Assembly: GCF_029854215.1 (NCBI RefSeq)
Contig: NZ_CP122961.1
Span: 186,001 to 250,000, forward strand
Direction: 5' to 3'
DNA: 64,000 nucleotides
Source: Halomonas alkaliantarctica
GTDB lineage: Bacteria; Pseudomonadota; Gammaproteobacteria; Pseudomonadales; Halomonadaceae
Under the pieces are notes generated by a model. The model ran no database searches. It was not told where the DNA came from and worked only from the letters and a program-made list of their open reading frames with translations. The translations under genes and the position numbers were made by a program. Below, one piece after another: positions 1 to 10,955 of the stretch. How positions within the stretch are numbered: the stretch's first letter is position 1; every line of letters starts with the position of its first letter.

Positions 1-495
1 CGTACGGCGCAAGTCTATCGGCAAGCCATTGATGACGCCGTCGCTGGGCGCCCCTTTAACAAGCGACTAATGGATGAGCTTGAGAACCTGGCGAATAGAG
101 GGTACACCGAAGGCTTCTATCAACGGCATGTGCACGGTGAGTTCCAAAGCTATGAGCAGGGTAATTCCATCGGCATTCACCAGCAGTTCGTCGGTGAAGT
201 GCTGGGTTTTGATCCTGCTCGTGGCACGTTAGAGGTCGAGGTTAAAAATCGCTTTGAAGTGGGGGATGGCATGGAGCTGATGCTGCCGGGTGGCAACCAT
301 CGCTTCGTACTTGAGCATATCGAGAATTTGCGAGGTGAAGCGCAAAGCGCAGCGCCTGGCTCGGGACATCGCGTGCGCATCCCCCTCCCCAAGGTCAGCA
401 TCACCCCTGAACAGCTTGAGTTTGCGCTGTTAATGCGTGATCTCAAGCCTTCCAAAGCAGCACAGCCTGAATCGTTAGGAGTAGCGATCAGCTAA
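1..495 (+). CDS. trhP: U32 peptidase-family tRNA hydroxylation protein TrhP (YegQ-like), 3' end only
   Basis: The reading frame is open from the first base and gives about 164 residues of a C-terminus. The stretch ELENLANRGYTEGF, followed by a beta-rich domain with QQFVGEV, VGDGMELM and LEHIEN, matches the C-terminal part of YegQ/TrhP, a U32-family protein. In E. coli TrhP works in prephenate-dependent 5-hydroxylation of tRNA wobble uridine. The catalytic U32 core lies outside the window, so activity cannot be judged. The gene converges on the next one, and the two stop regions overlap by 8 bp. RlhA or another U32 paralogue is possible, but the tail fits TrhP better. Confidence 0.8.
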   Translation, partial: RTAQVYRQAIDDAVAGRPFNKRLMDELENLANRGYTEGFYQRHVHGEFQSYEQGNSIGIHQQFVGEVLGFDPARGTLEVEVKNRFEVGDGMELMLPGGNHRFVLEHIENLRGEAQSAAPGSGHRVRIPLPKVSITPEQLEFALLMRDLKPSKAAQPESLGVAIS

Positions 496-1225
496 ACGCA
501 TAAACGTCCATCGCAAGCACACCGTGCTCTACGCTGTGGTGCAGCTGTTTTGCGCCGCCTCCTGCCCCCATGGCCACCAGCAACGGCTGGAAGTGTTCAG
601 GGGTCGGGTGGTTCTCCCGCGCGCTGGGGGCGTTCTCCCAGTTAAGCAGTGCCTCACGTTCATTGGCGATTAGGCGGTCGCTCACCCATGTGGCAAATTC
701 ATCTACCCAGGCGGGCATAGGGCTCTCCTGGGGCATAATTTCATACAGGTTATGGGTCAGGCTGCCCGAGCCGATAACCAAAATCCCCTCTTCCCGCAGT
801 GCCGACAGCTGCTCGCCCAGCTTCACCAGCTCCGCATTGCTCCAGCGCACCGGAAGCGACAGCGAGACAACCGGCACATTGGCGTCAGGAAACATCAACG
901 AAAGGGGCACCCAGGCGCCATGATCCAGGCCGCGCTCGACCCGCTCGGCACCCAGCAATACCGCCAGCCGTTCGGCCAGTTCAGGTTCACCAGGGGCGGG
1001 GTACTGGCACTCGAAAAGCGCCCGAGGGAAGCCACCAAAGTCGTGAATGGTTTCTGGCTTGGCGCTGGTGCTGACCTTGAGCGCCAGGCTCTCCCAGTGC
1101 GCTGAGACCACCACCACCGCCTTGGGCGAAAGCTGCCTGCCCAGTTCGCGGAGAAAGGCGTGCGCCGGGGTTTTATTGAGGGCCAGCATGGGCGAACCAT
1201 GGGAAATAAACAGGCTAGGTAACAT
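488..1225 (-). CDS. DODA-type extradiol ring-opening dioxygenase (YgiD-like)
   Basis: The 245-residue product belongs to the class III extradiol dioxygenase family that includes E. coli YgiD (4,5-DOPA dioxygenase). Candidate metal ligands are His9 in ISHGSP and His43 in SAHWES, with further conserved histidines in LDHGAWVP and HPTPEHF. YgiD-type enzymes open catechol rings using a metal; the natural substrate here is unknown. I chose the ATG at 1225 because AGGAG lies just upstream and the family start MLPSLFISHGSP begins there, rather than an in-frame start 15 codons earlier. It follows a DoxX gene in the same direction. DoxX and DODA genes are often neighbours and may share a LysR regulator. 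Confidence 0.85.
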   Translation of the reverse strand: MLPSLFISHGSPMLALNKTPAHAFLRELGRQLSPKAVVVVSAHWESLALKVSTSAKPETIHDFGGFPRALFECQYPAPGEPELAERLAVLLGAERVERGLDHGAWVPLSLMFPDANVPVVSLSLPVRWSNAELVKLGEQLSALREEGILVIGSGSLTHNLYEIMPQESPMPAWVDEFATWVSDRLIANEREALLNWENAPSARENHPTPEHFQPLLVAMGAGGGAKQLHHSVEHGVLAMDVYAFS

Positions 1226-1311
1226 GAGTGAGTCTCCTCTGCAGCGTTGCCAGCGCTGGCGGTGAAGCATGCGCTGGCAATGGGGTTAGGCGATAGCGTT
1301 AGGTGATAGTG

Positions 1312-1764
1312 CTAGGCGAATCGGTTGCTTAACACCCCGCGGCCGCTGCCCAGGCCCGCTTGCACGATTAACGCCAGCGTCCAGAACACCGGGAATTCCC
1401 AGCCGCCACCGGTATTTGAGAACATCCAGCCGTTGCCAAGGTGCACCCACGCAGCGCCCAGCAGTACCGGCACCAGTGCTAGGCTCACCCAGCGGGTATA
1501 AACACCCAGAATCAGAGCGGCTCCACCGCCTACTTCGGCAGCAATGGTCAAGTAAGCCAGAAACCCTGGTAAACCCAGTGATTCAAAATAGCCGACGGTG
1601 CCCGGCAGGGTAAACACAAACACCTTGAGCAAACCGTGGGCAAGGGCCATCACACCCAGTGCGACGCGCAGTAGCAAGATGGCCTGGGGTTGTAAAGAGG
1701 GCTGTACAGAGGGCTGTAGAGAGGGGGCGGAGTGAGTATGCGTTGTCATTGGGGTAGCTTCCAT
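1312..1764 (-). CDS. DoxX family membrane protein
   Basis: The product has 150 residues and about four transmembrane segments, for example LLLRVALGVMALAHGLLKVF, a stretch around GFLAYLTIAAEVGGGAALILG, and a third near WVSLALVPVLLGAAWVHLG. The segment G(Y/W)xFSNTGGGWEFPVFW towards the C-terminus is typical of DoxX proteins. DoxX-family proteins are poorly defined integral membrane proteins linked to redox or sulfur chemistry. The start could be the first ATG or the MTTHTHS methionine five codons later; I kept the first. The N-terminus holds a short SLQPSVQPSLQPQ repeat. It lies between the LysR gene and the dioxygenase on the same strand. Confidence 0.85.
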   Translation of the reverse strand: MEATPMTTHTHSAPSLQPSVQPSLQPQAILLLRVALGVMALAHGLLKVFVFTLPGTVGYFESLGLPGFLAYLTIAAEVGGGAALILGVYTRWVSLALVPVLLGAAWVHLGNGWMFSNTGGGWEFPVFWTLALIVQAGLGSGRGVLSNRFA

Positions 1765-1827
1765 TGAGTGGTTGATAAAGCTACTTTACCGTCGAGCGTG
1801 CGCGAGATAATCAGTGTGTTTTGCACA

Positions 1828-2748
1828 TCACTGTTGCGTAATAGGCGACAATCCAATGTGCTGCTCCCAAACCGGCGGATCGCCCCACGCCTCGGTAAGC
1901 AGGTCGATGAAGCGCTCCACCTTGGCGGGCAGGTAGCGCCGGGCGGGGTAGAGCGCATGAACATCGAGCCGCACCGCTGGCTCACTGGTCAAGATGGGCA
2001 CTAAACGCCCGTTGGCGATACTCTCTGTGACCAGAAAACTGGGCTGCTGAGCGATGCCGAGGCCCGCTTCCGCGGCGTGGGTGATGACATCGCCGTTATT
2101 GCTTTCCAGTGGGCCATTGATCGTCAATGACTGGGTGGCAATCTTCCAGTCAGCGCTCTGTTGGCCGCTGCGGTAGCGCAGGCAACGGTGCTCGGCAAGG
2201 GCTTTAACGCTGCTGGGTTCACCGTGGGTGGTAAGATACGCCGGTGAGGCACAGAACAGCAGGCGGCAACGGGTCAGGCGGCGTGCCACCAGGCTGGAGT
2301 CCGGCAAACTGCCGATGCGGATCGCTATATCGTAACCCTCTTCCAGCAGGTCGACGCGGCGGTCGTTCAAATCCAGGCGTACTTCAAGCGCCGGGTGGGT
2401 TTGCATAAATTGGGCGACGAGTGGCGCTAGATAGCGGGTGCCAAAACTCATCGGCCCATTAACGCGCAGCCGCCCACGCACATCGCTGGTACCTTGGCCC
2501 ACTTCTGCGGCTGCCTCATCGAGCGCTTGCAATATACCTTGAGCGCGGACTAGATAGCGTTCCCCCGCCTCAGTGAGATGTAGCCGTCGCGTGGTGCGTT
2601 GTATCAGTCGTGCGCCCAATGTCTCTTCCAGTGCCATGACCTGGCGAGAGACGCGGGTGCGGGAAATATCCAGCGCTTCGGCGGCGCGGGTATAGCTACC
2701 CAGCTCGGCTACCCGCACAAAAGCGACGATATGCTCTAACTGATTCAT
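1828..2748 (-). CDS. LysR family transcriptional regulator
   Basis: The 306-residue protein has a winged helix-turn-helix at residues 1-60 (FVRVAELGSYTRAAEALDIS, RVSRQVMALEETLGARLIQR) followed by a periplasmic-binding-type effector domain (RLRVNGPMSFG onward). The subgroup resembles CrgA/DhcR-like LysR proteins, which often control dioxygenase, quinone or DoxX genes. The ATG overlaps the thiE stop codon as ATGA, so translation may be coupled to thiE, although a promoter inside thiE is possible. An in-frame start 22 codons upstream was rejected because the family begins at MNQLEHIVAF. The downstream doxX and dioxygenase genes are likely targets (inference). Confidence 0.85.
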   Translation of the reverse strand: MNQLEHIVAFVRVAELGSYTRAAEALDISRTRVSRQVMALEETLGARLIQRTTRRLHLTEAGERYLVRAQGILQALDEAAAEVGQGTSDVRGRLRVNGPMSFGTRYLAPLVAQFMQTHPALEVRLDLNDRRVDLLEEGYDIAIRIGSLPDSSLVARRLTRCRLLFCASPAYLTTHGEPSSVKALAEHRCLRYRSGQQSADWKIATQSLTINGPLESNNGDVITHAAEAGLGIAQQPSFLVTESIANGRLVPILTSEPAVRLDVHALYPARRYLPAKVERFIDLLTEAWGDPPVWEQHIGLSPITQQ

Positions 2749-3377
2749 GACACCGAAGCGGTTTGGAAAACCTGAAAAGCGCGCGCTGCCTGATAAGGAT
2801 CGGGCTGACCACAAATGGCCGATATGACCGCTAAACCGTTCGCTCCCGCCCGCTGCACGCTAATCTCATGACTGGCTTTCAGCCCGCCGATGGCCACGCT
2901 GGGCAGTGGGCAAGCCTTGACCAGCGAAGCCAAGCCGCCAAAACCGATGGGCTGGGCGTGATCCTGTTTACTCTCGGTGGCAAACACCGGGCCAATCCCC
3001 ACATAATCGAGTAGCTCAAACGGGGTGGCTTGCAGCTGGGCGATAGTATTGATCGACAGGCCGATAATCGCCTGCTCACCTAACAATCGACGCGCTTCCT
3101 GAACAGCGGCGTCGCTCTGGCCGACATGCAGGCCATCGGCCTGGCTTTCTTGAGCCACCTGCAAACGGTCATTAATGATCAGCGGCACGCCGGTACCCGC
3201 CAGTAGCGCCTTTAACCGTTTGGCTTGGGCAATCATCTGTGCATCGCTGGCATGCTTATCCCGCAACTGTACGATGGTGACACCGCCCCTTACCGCTTGC
3301 TCAACCGTCTGCTCCAAGCCAACATCGCTGCACAGCGCAGCATCGGTTACTAGATATAGCGATAGATCAAGCGGCAT
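2745..3377 (-). CDS. thiE: Thiamine-phosphate synthase
   Basis: ThiE joins the thiazole phosphate and HMP pyrophosphate halves to make thiamine phosphate in the cytoplasm. The 210-residue product has the TIM-barrel signatures IVQLRDKH, PLIINDR, ADGLHVGQSDA, YVGIGPVFATESK and PSVAIGG. I chose the ATG at 3377, which overlaps the end of thiM by 11 bp; the longer frame reading upstream would run through thiM. The gene is the second of a thiM-thiE operon below a TPP riboswitch, so it should be shut off when thiamine pyrophosphate is plentiful. Confidence 0.93.
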   Translation of the reverse strand: MPLDLSLYLVTDAALCSDVGLEQTVEQAVRGGVTIVQLRDKHASDAQMIAQAKRLKALLAGTGVPLIINDRLQVAQESQADGLHVGQSDAAVQEARRLLGEQAIIGLSINTIAQLQATPFELLDYVGIGPVFATESKQDHAQPIGFGGLASLVKACPLPSVAIGGLKASHEISVQRAGANGLAVISAICGQPDPYQAARAFQVFQTASVS

Positions 3378-4176
3378 GGATTGCCTCCAGTTGGGCATGA
3401 GTAGTGAGGTCATCAGGGGTGAGTCGATAAAGCGCATCCAGCAGTGCCACTTGAAAGCTACCAGGCCCTTGGGCGTTGCTGCCTGCACGTTCACCGGCGA
3501 CGGCAAAGCAGGCCAGCGCGGCCGTTGTTGCTCCCAGTGGGGTATCGCGATTGGCAGCTACAAAGCCCGCTACTAACGCGCTTAGCCCACAGCCGAGCGT
3601 TGTTACACTGGGCATCAAAGGGTGGCCACCGTTAATGCGGTAGTGCTGTGTGCCGTCCGTCACCCAGTCGCTTTCGCCGGTCATCGCGACAATACAGCCG
3701 TGTGTTTGCGCCAGCGCTATCGCTGCGTCTACCGCTTGGTCGGTGGCGGCTGTCGAGTCCACGCCGCGGCCTTGGCTGGCTAAGCCATTAAGGGCAAGAA
3801 TTTCAGACGCATTGCCGCGAATCACGCTGGGTTTAGCGGCCAGAAGCTTCGCGCACAGCGTTTGGCGATAGCGCGTGGCGCCAACGGCGACGGGGTCTAA
3901 TACCCAGGGGATATCATGTTGCTGGGCGGTCGCTGTGGCGGTCAGCATGGCATCAGCCCAGTGGGCAGAGATCGTGCCGATGTTAATCGAAAGCCCCGCG
4001 GAAATAGCCGTGAACTCTGCCACCTCTTCTGGCGCATGCAGCATGGCGGGCGACGCACCTGTGGCTAACAGCAGGTTGGCAGTGCTGTTCATGGCCACAT
4101 AGTTGGTCATGCAGTGAATCAGTGGTGTCACTGCGCGCAGCGTCTCAAGGTAGTCGCCAAGCGGGCGTACGGTCAT
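3367..4176 (-). CDS. thiM: Hydroxyethylthiazole kinase
   Basis: ThiM phosphorylates 5-(2-hydroxyethyl)-4-methylthiazole and so salvages the thiazole half of thiamine. The 269-residue product shows the ribokinase-like ThiM pattern: PLIHCMTNYVAMNSTANLLLA near the N-terminus, WVLDPVAVGAT, SVIRGNASEI, VAMTGESDWVTDG and TTLGCGLSALVAGF near the anion hole. It heads the thiM-thiE operon. The ATG is preceded by GGGAGG, which can be trapped in a short hairpin next to the TPP riboswitch, so the control is probably on translation initiation. Confidence 0.95.
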   Translation of the reverse strand: MTVRPLGDYLETLRAVTPLIHCMTNYVAMNSTANLLLATGASPAMLHAPEEVAEFTAISAGLSINIGTISAHWADAMLTATATAQQHDIPWVLDPVAVGATRYRQTLCAKLLAAKPSVIRGNASEILALNGLASQGRGVDSTAATDQAVDAAIALAQTHGCIVAMTGESDWVTDGTQHYRINGGHPLMPSVTTLGCGLSALVAGFVAANRDTPLGATTAALACFAVAGERAGSNAQGPGSFQVALLDALYRLTPDDLTTHAQLEAIHAA

Positions 4177-4181
4177 AGCAT

Positions 4182-4197
4182 CCTCCCGGCAGGGAGG
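4182..4197 (-). promoter_or_regulatory. Hairpin able to hide the thiM ribosome binding site
   Basis: On the minus strand CCTCCC and GGGAGG can pair around a 4-nt loop. The GGGAGG arm is the thiM Shine-Dalgarno, which sits six bases before the ATG. This small stem directly follows the TPP riboswitch and is a natural expression platform that would block translation when TPP is bound. Confidence 0.6.
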
Positions 4198-4211
4198 TGG
4201 TAAGCGTTACC

Positions 4212-4300
4212 ACGACTCCCTACGCCGGTGTTATCCGGTTCAGGTTCAAAGGGTGCTTCTCAGCCCACCCGTAACGGAGGGCGCCCCTGTCGAGGGATTA
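4212..4300 (-). promoter_or_regulatory. TPP riboswitch (THI element)
   Basis: Read on the minus strand, the region contains the conserved thi-box parts in order: GGGGCGCCC, GGGTGGGCTGAGAAGCACCC, TGAACCTGAACCGGATAACA and CCGGCGTAGGGAGTC. CTGAGA and the ACCTGA...GGATAA core are the TPP contact regions of this class. It lies about 35 bp upstream of thiM. The position next to a hairpin holding the ribosome binding site suggests control of translation. Confidence 0.95.
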
Positions 4301-4352
4301 CTATCCTTGCCTGAAGTAGCCCTGTAAAGCCCCGGATGCGGACGATGGTAAT

Positions 4353-4697
4353 CTAGCGAAACGAAATGCGTGTACCGTAGGTAAGCATTTCATCAGGTGT
4401 CATCGCTTTACCTTCGACGCCAATCATCTCGTCACCGCACTGGTCGGTGAAGGTCAGCACGCCGTGGGTCAAACCCAGTTGACCCAGGGTGTCGCGGATT
4501 TCACCGGTGCCCAGAAAAGTGCTGACGTGGCCCTTATTATCGCTCAGGTCTGAAACGCCGTTAGCGTGGTGAAAACGCACTTTGTAGATCCCATCCATCG
4601 ACTCAACTTCAACAATCGGCGAAAAACCGTTGTGAAGCGCATTGGCAAGTTGTTTCAGGGTCAGCTGGTCTCCCAGCGTCATATCAATCGCACTCAT
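4353..4697 (-). CDS. Small protein, possibly DUF6482 family
   Basis: The product has 114 residues, is acidic to neutral, and has no signal peptide or membrane segment. The middle and end (YKVRFHHANGVSDLSDNKG, then FTDQCGDEMIGVEG) resemble DUF6482-type proteins of Pseudomonas and Halomonas, which share a final DEMIG-like motif; this assignment is tentative. GGAG lies a few bases before the ATG. It is single and faces away from gloA. Function unknown. Confidence 0.7.
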   Translation of the reverse strand: MSAIDMTLGDQLTLKQLANALHNGFSPIVEVESMDGIYKVRFHHANGVSDLSDNKGHVSTFLGTGEIRDTLGQLGLTHGVLTFTDQCGDEMIGVEGKAMTPDEMLTYGTRISFR

Positions 4698-4941
4698 GGA
4701 AAACTCCTGGTAGACGCCTCAAAGGTGTGGCGTCACGCATGTTGCGGGAACTACTTTTGTAAAGCTTGTGAATAATAAGTGTAGGGTTTTTGTTTAGTAT
4801 TGCCAGTGCGCTTATCGGTGCCCCGATACGACACTGTCTACGTGCCTGTCAGGACTAGCATTCTGGCAATAAAGCCCCCATGGTAAGCGGTATGTGAAGC
4901 TCAATAGAGTCAATGAACAGTATTAGCGAGAGGAGAGCGAA

Positions 4942-5478
4942 ATGAGTTTTCAAGGCGAGCAGCATCCCGGCGTTGTGCCCGCACCACCTCAGACCCAAGG
5001 GTTTCGTTTAAATCACACCATGCTACGGGTGAAAGATCCTGAGCAGGCACTGGCGTTCTACTCTAAGGTGTTTGGTATGCAGGTGATGCGGCGGCTGGAT
5101 TTCGAAGAGATGCAATTCTCGCTCTACTTCCTGGCCAACCTTGAGCCTAGCGACAGCGTGCCGGAAGATGCGCAAGCGCGTACCGCCTGGACGTTTAGCC
5201 AGAAAGGGCTGTTGGAGCTGACCCACAACTGGGGGACCGAAAACCAAGAAGATTTCGCCTATCACGATGGCAATGCCGAGCCCCAAGGCTTTGGGCATAT
5301 ATGCTTTAACGTGCCGGATTTGGCAGCGGCCCAGGCGTGGTTCGACGAACACGACGTTACCTTCGTCAAGCGCGCCGATCAGGGCAAGATGAAAGATGTT
5401 ATCTTCGTTAAAGACCCGGACGGCTACTGGATCGAAGTGATTCAAGCAGACCTGATGGTGGGTAAGAGCGACTCTTGA
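4942..5478 (+). CDS. gloA: Lactoylglutathione lyase (glyoxalase I)
   Basis: GloA converts the hemithioacetal of methylglyoxal and glutathione to S-lactoylglutathione, detoxifying methylglyoxal in the cytoplasm. The 178-residue product has the typical start FRLNHTMLRVKDPEQALAFY and metal ligands visible as His25, Glu92 (LELTHNWGTE), His119 (GFGHICFNV) and Glu165 (YWIEVIQ). AGGAGAG lies before the ATG. The length and the loop between the two VOC repeats fit the proteobacterial enzyme. A DUF6164 gene follows ten bases later and is probably co-transcribed. Confidence 0.95.
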   Translation: MSFQGEQHPGVVPAPPQTQGFRLNHTMLRVKDPEQALAFYSKVFGMQVMRRLDFEEMQFSLYFLANLEPSDSVPEDAQARTAWTFSQKGLLELTHNWGTENQEDFAYHDGNAEPQGFGHICFNVPDLAAAQAWFDEHDVTFVKRADQGKMKDVIFVKDPDGYWIEVIQADLMVGKSDS

Positions 5479-5487
5479 GGCACGCCA

Positions 5488-5856
5488 ATGGCTGAACTAC
5501 TGTTCCGATTGCGCCATGTGACCGATGAAGAAGCCATGGAAGTGCGTGACCTGCTGGCCGCCCATGGCTTTGATACCTATGAAACCCAGGCGGGCTTTTT
5601 CCGCCTGGGGGTCGATGCAATTTGGCTGCGCAATCCGCATCAGCATGACGCTGCCATCGCGGCGTTAGAGGCCTATCAGGCGGAGCGTCTTGAACGTGCC
5701 CAGCGCGAGCACCAGGCGGCGGTTGAGCGGGGTGACGCCGAGACGCTATGGCGTCGCTTGGCCGCGCATCCGCTGCAGGTGGTGCTGGTGCTGTTAGCTG
5801 TGGGGCTTATTGCTGCCCTTACGCTACTGCCGTTCCTGGGCCTATCACGCGCCTAA
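5488..5856 (+). CDS. DUF6164 family protein with C-terminal membrane anchor
   Basis: The product has 122 residues: a small alpha-beta domain (ELLFRLRHVTDEEAMEVRDLLAAHG), a helical charged middle (ERLERAQREHQAAVERGD) and a C-terminal hydrophobic helix (VVLVLLAVGLIAALTLLPF). The N-terminal pattern suits binding of a small ligand in the style of DUF2007/DUF6164 proteins, but no activity is known. It starts 9 bp after gloA and its last four bases overlap the end of the opposing cupin gene. Confidence 0.8.
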   Translation: MAELLFRLRHVTDEEAMEVRDLLAAHGFDTYETQAGFFRLGVDAIWLRNPHQHDAAIAALEAYQAERLERAQREHQAAVERGDAETLWRRLAAHPLQVVLVLLAVGLIAALTLLPFLGLSRA

Positions 5857-6518
5857 GCCGCAGGCAGGTGGCCGCGCTTGAGGTACATCATCGCGCCATC
5901 ATCACCGGCTGTTAATGCCGGAGCCGCACCGCTGGGGTAGCGGCACCAGGTGCCGGCCGTATAACTCTGCTCGCTATCGCTCAACGAGCCTTCCAGAATC
6001 AAAAACTCCAGACCGCCCAGCAGCGTGGGGTACGTGATAGAGGTGCCCGCCGACCAACGCTCCAGGCTGGTGCGCTCCTGCTTGTAGGTGTGCAGCATCT
6101 TGTAGGCAATGCGCGGGCGCCGGTCTGGCTGCCAGGGCAGTCGGTGAGCAGGCACCGCCAGCTGTAGCGTATCGTTAGGATCGAACTGGTGCAGTTTGAC
6201 AAAGATCAGCGCGCCTTCCTCGCCAATCTTCGGCGTATGGCCGGTGCCGATGGGGTTTCTTAAGTAGCTGCCCGCCGCGTAGCGCCCATGCTCATCGGCG
6301 AACACGCCTTCCAGCACCAAAATCTCTTCGCCGCCGCCGTGGGTATGCCGTTCAAACTGCGTATTGGGGGCGTAACGGACAAGGCTGGTGGCGCGGGCAA
6401 CTTCATCACCAATTCTGTCAAACATCATGCGCTCGACCCCGGCACTCGGGGAATCGACCCACTGATACTCTTCTGGGGTAACACAGGCAAAGTGGCTAAA
6501 ATCGGCGTTTAGACGCAT
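5853..6518 (-). CDS. Cupin protein, ChrR-like
   Basis: The 221-residue product contains two cupin barrels. The first has the metal-site motif HTHGGGEEILVLEGVF followed by GSYLRNPIGTGH; the second has LEFLILEGSL and GTWCRYPSG and has lost most of the histidines. This matches the cupin half of ChrR-type anti-sigma proteins, but the zinc-binding anti-sigma domain and a neighbouring ECF sigma gene are absent, so it is more likely a stand-alone cupin. I started at the ATG at 6518, MRLNADFSHFA, which is the usual family start. Function unknown. Confidence 0.8.
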   Translation of the reverse strand: MRLNADFSHFACVTPEEYQWVDSPSAGVERMMFDRIGDEVARATSLVRYAPNTQFERHTHGGGEEILVLEGVFADEHGRYAAGSYLRNPIGTGHTPKIGEEGALIFVKLHQFDPNDTLQLAVPAHRLPWQPDRRPRIAYKMLHTYKQERTSLERWSAGTSITYPTLLGGLEFLILEGSLSDSEQSYTAGTWCRYPSGAAPALTAGDDGAMMYLKRGHLPAA

Positions 6519-6693
6519 GGGAAAGGGCTCTTCGCAGTGAAGGTAAGTGACGGGAAGGGGTAATAGTGTCCTTATCGACAGCGCAGAATGCAACTTTTGG
6601 TGTGTCTCGGGGAGCGGAACCGCCCTTTGCGGGCTGATTCCGGTCCTACGCTCAGTGCCATTGTTATTAACAGCGTATAACTAATGCCACCGC

Positions 6694-7929
<1,236 letters not shown>

Positions 7930-8033
7930 TCACCAGCCGCAAAGAGGGTGACTGTGGTTAACTTACGGCGCGCTATGGCAATTCACAAACAGCGATATTT
8001 TGCGTAAGCCATTAGAAAAACTTGGGGGTCAAC

Positions 8034-8909
8034 GTGGTGCGTCCCTACCTGCCGTTGAAGGCGCTGCGCGCCTTTGAAGCATCGGCCAGGCATTTAAGCT
8101 TTACCCGCGCGGCAGAAGAGCTTCATGTGACCCAGGCGGCGGTCAGTCACCAAGTTAAATTGCTCGAAACGCTGTTGAAGGTTCCGCTGTTCAAGCGTTT
8201 GCCTAGGGGGTTGATGCTTACCCAGGAGGGTGAGCTGCTGCTGCCGGTATTGAGGAGTTCATTCGATCAGATAGCCCACACGCTGGAACGGGTGGGCGAG
8301 AGCAGCTATCGGGAAGTATTAAACGTTGGGGTTGTGGGGACTTTTGCCGTTGGCTGGCTGCTGCCGAGACTGGGGGATTTTCGGCGCCAGTACCCTTATG
8401 TCGATTTGCGCCTTTCCACTCATAACAACCGCGCGGATATTGCAGGTGAAGGGCTGGATTTTGCGATCCGCTTTGGCACGGGGGCCTGGCACGGTACTGC
8501 AGCGCAGCCACTATTACCGGCGTCACTCTCGGTAATGTGCATACCCGATATCGCCGCGCGGCTTAAAACGCCTGCCGATGTATTAGGCGAGACCTGGCTG
8601 CGCTCTTATCGCGCCGATGAGTGGACAGAGTGGCTGTTAGCAGCGGGGCTACCGCGCAGCTTTCCGATGACCAACAGCATCGTGTTTGACTCCTCCATCG
8701 CTATGGTAGAAGCCGCTTTGCTAGGGGCAGGGGTGGCACTGGCACCACCGCTGATGTTCCCACGCCAGTTGAAAAGCGGCGCGCTGGTACAGCCTTTCGA
8801 CACCACTGTCAGCCTGGGCGGTTACTGGCTGACTCGCCTGCAGACACGCCCGGAAACCCACGCCATGGCGTCCTTCCGGGAGTGGCTGCTCACGGCCATC
8901 AATGCCTGA
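8034..8909 (+). CDS. ampR: LysR family regulator, AmpR-like
   Basis: The roughly 291-residue product opens with RPYLPLKALRAFEASARHLSFTRAAEEL, the standard AmpR start, followed by the LysR helix-turn-helix (VTQAAVSHQVKLLETLL) and an effector domain (GVVGTFAVGWLLPRLGDF). In AmpR systems the effector domain senses muropeptides and UDP-MurNAc-pentapeptide. The start is GTG at 8034 or the next GTG at 8037, with GGGGG a few bases upstream; a TTG at 8022 is less likely. It is divergent from the class C beta-lactamase with about 150 bp between, where the shared operator should lie. Confidence 0.88.
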   Translation: MVRPYLPLKALRAFEASARHLSFTRAAEELHVTQAAVSHQVKLLETLLKVPLFKRLPRGLMLTQEGELLLPVLRSSFDQIAHTLERVGESSYREVLNVGVVGTFAVGWLLPRLGDFRRQYPYVDLRLSTHNNRADIAGEGLDFAIRFGTGAWHGTAAQPLLPASLSVMCIPDIAARLKTPADVLGETWLRSYRADEWTEWLLAAGLPRSFPMTNSIVFDSSIAMVEAALLGAGVALAPPLMFPRQLKSGALVQPFDTTVSLGGYWLTRLQTRPETHAMASFREWLLTAINA

Positions 8910-8931
8910 GCAGCGCTGTTGACGTTAACGG

Positions 8932-10029
<1,098 letters not shown>

Positions 10030-10064
10030 ACAACACTCCTTACGATAAGCATGAAGACTAACAA

Positions 10065-10955
10065 TTAAGCCCCTTGCTCCACTTCCAGCGGCGTAGTTTT
10101 ACGCCGCAGCTTGGCTGCCAAGCTGTGGTAGCGACCAAACAGGGCCGAAAAGAGATAACCAAACCCGGCCAGTAGAATAATGCTCGGGCCTGAAGGGATA
10201 TCCAGATGAAAAGAGAGCAGCAGACCGCCGGTGCTCGCCACCATGGCCAGCACAATCGCGATGCCTATCAAACCCTCTAAGCGTTTACTCCAAAAGCGCG
10301 CCGAGGTGGCGGGCAGCATCATTAAGCCGACGGCCATTAGCGTGCCCAGAGTTTGAAAGCCTGCGGTTAGGTTCAGCACCAGCAGCCCCAAAAACACGCT
10401 GTGTACCCAGCCGCTGCGGCGACTCTGGCCACGCAAAAACAGCGGGTCCAAGCACTCCACTACCAAGGCGCGAAACACCACCGCCAGGGTCAACACAATC
10501 AGCGTACTGATGCCCGCTATCAGCAGCAGCGCGGTGGAGTTGATCGCCAAAATCGAGCCAAACAACACATGGGTAAGGTCAACGCTGCTGCCGCCCAGTG
10601 AAATCAGCATCACGCCTGCGGCTAGCGAGATAATAAAAAAGCTCGCCATGGCGGCATCTTCGCGCTGACCGCCCATTTTTGAGACCGCTCCCGCCAGCAG
10701 CGCCACCATTAACCCAAACAGCACCCCGCCAATGCTCATAATCGGCAGTGAAAACCCTGCCAGCAGAAACCCCAGCGCGACGCCGGGCAGAATTGCGTGG
10801 GCCATGGCATCGCCAATCAGGCTCATACCGCGCAGCACCAAAAAAACCCCCAACGGCGGCGCGGCCAGCGAAAGCGCTAAACCACCCACCACCGCGCGGC
10901 GCATAAAGCCGTAATCGAACGGGCTGACAAACCACACATTAAGCAGATCCAGCAT
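10065..10955 (-). CDS. znuB: Zinc ABC transporter permease
   Basis: The 296-residue product is an ABC-3 family permease with about eight membrane helices. Typical segments include RRAVVGGLALSLAAPPLGVFLVLRGMSLIGDAMAHAILPG near the N-terminus and FQTLGTLMAVGLMMLPATSARFW. It forms the inner-membrane channel of the ZnuABC importer. It overlaps the end of znuC by 17 bp and precedes znuA by 35 bp, so the three genes form one transcript. Confidence 0.95.
   Translation of the reverse strand: MLDLLNVWFVSPFDYGFMRRAVVGGLALSLAAPPLGVFLVLRGMSLIGDAMAHAILPGVALGFLLAGFSLPIMSIGGVLFGLMVALLAGAVSKMGGQREDAAMASFFIISLAAGVMLISLGGSSVDLTHVLFGSILAINSTALLLIAGISTLIVLTLAVVFRALVVECLDPLFLRGQSRRSGWVHSVFLGLLVLNLTAGFQTLGTLMAVGLMMLPATSARFWSKRLEGLIGIAIVLAMVASTGGLLLSFHLDIPSGPSIILLAGFGYLFSALFGRYHSLAAKLRRKTTPLEVEQGA

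Noticed and set aside
3175..3576. Rightward open frame across thiE and thiM
   Set aside because: Antisense shadow of two well-recognised genes.
6594..6693. Inverted repeat-like GCCC...GGGC segment between the cupin and lactamase genes
   Set aside because: Short, imperfect and without a T-run; no clear role as terminator or repeat family.
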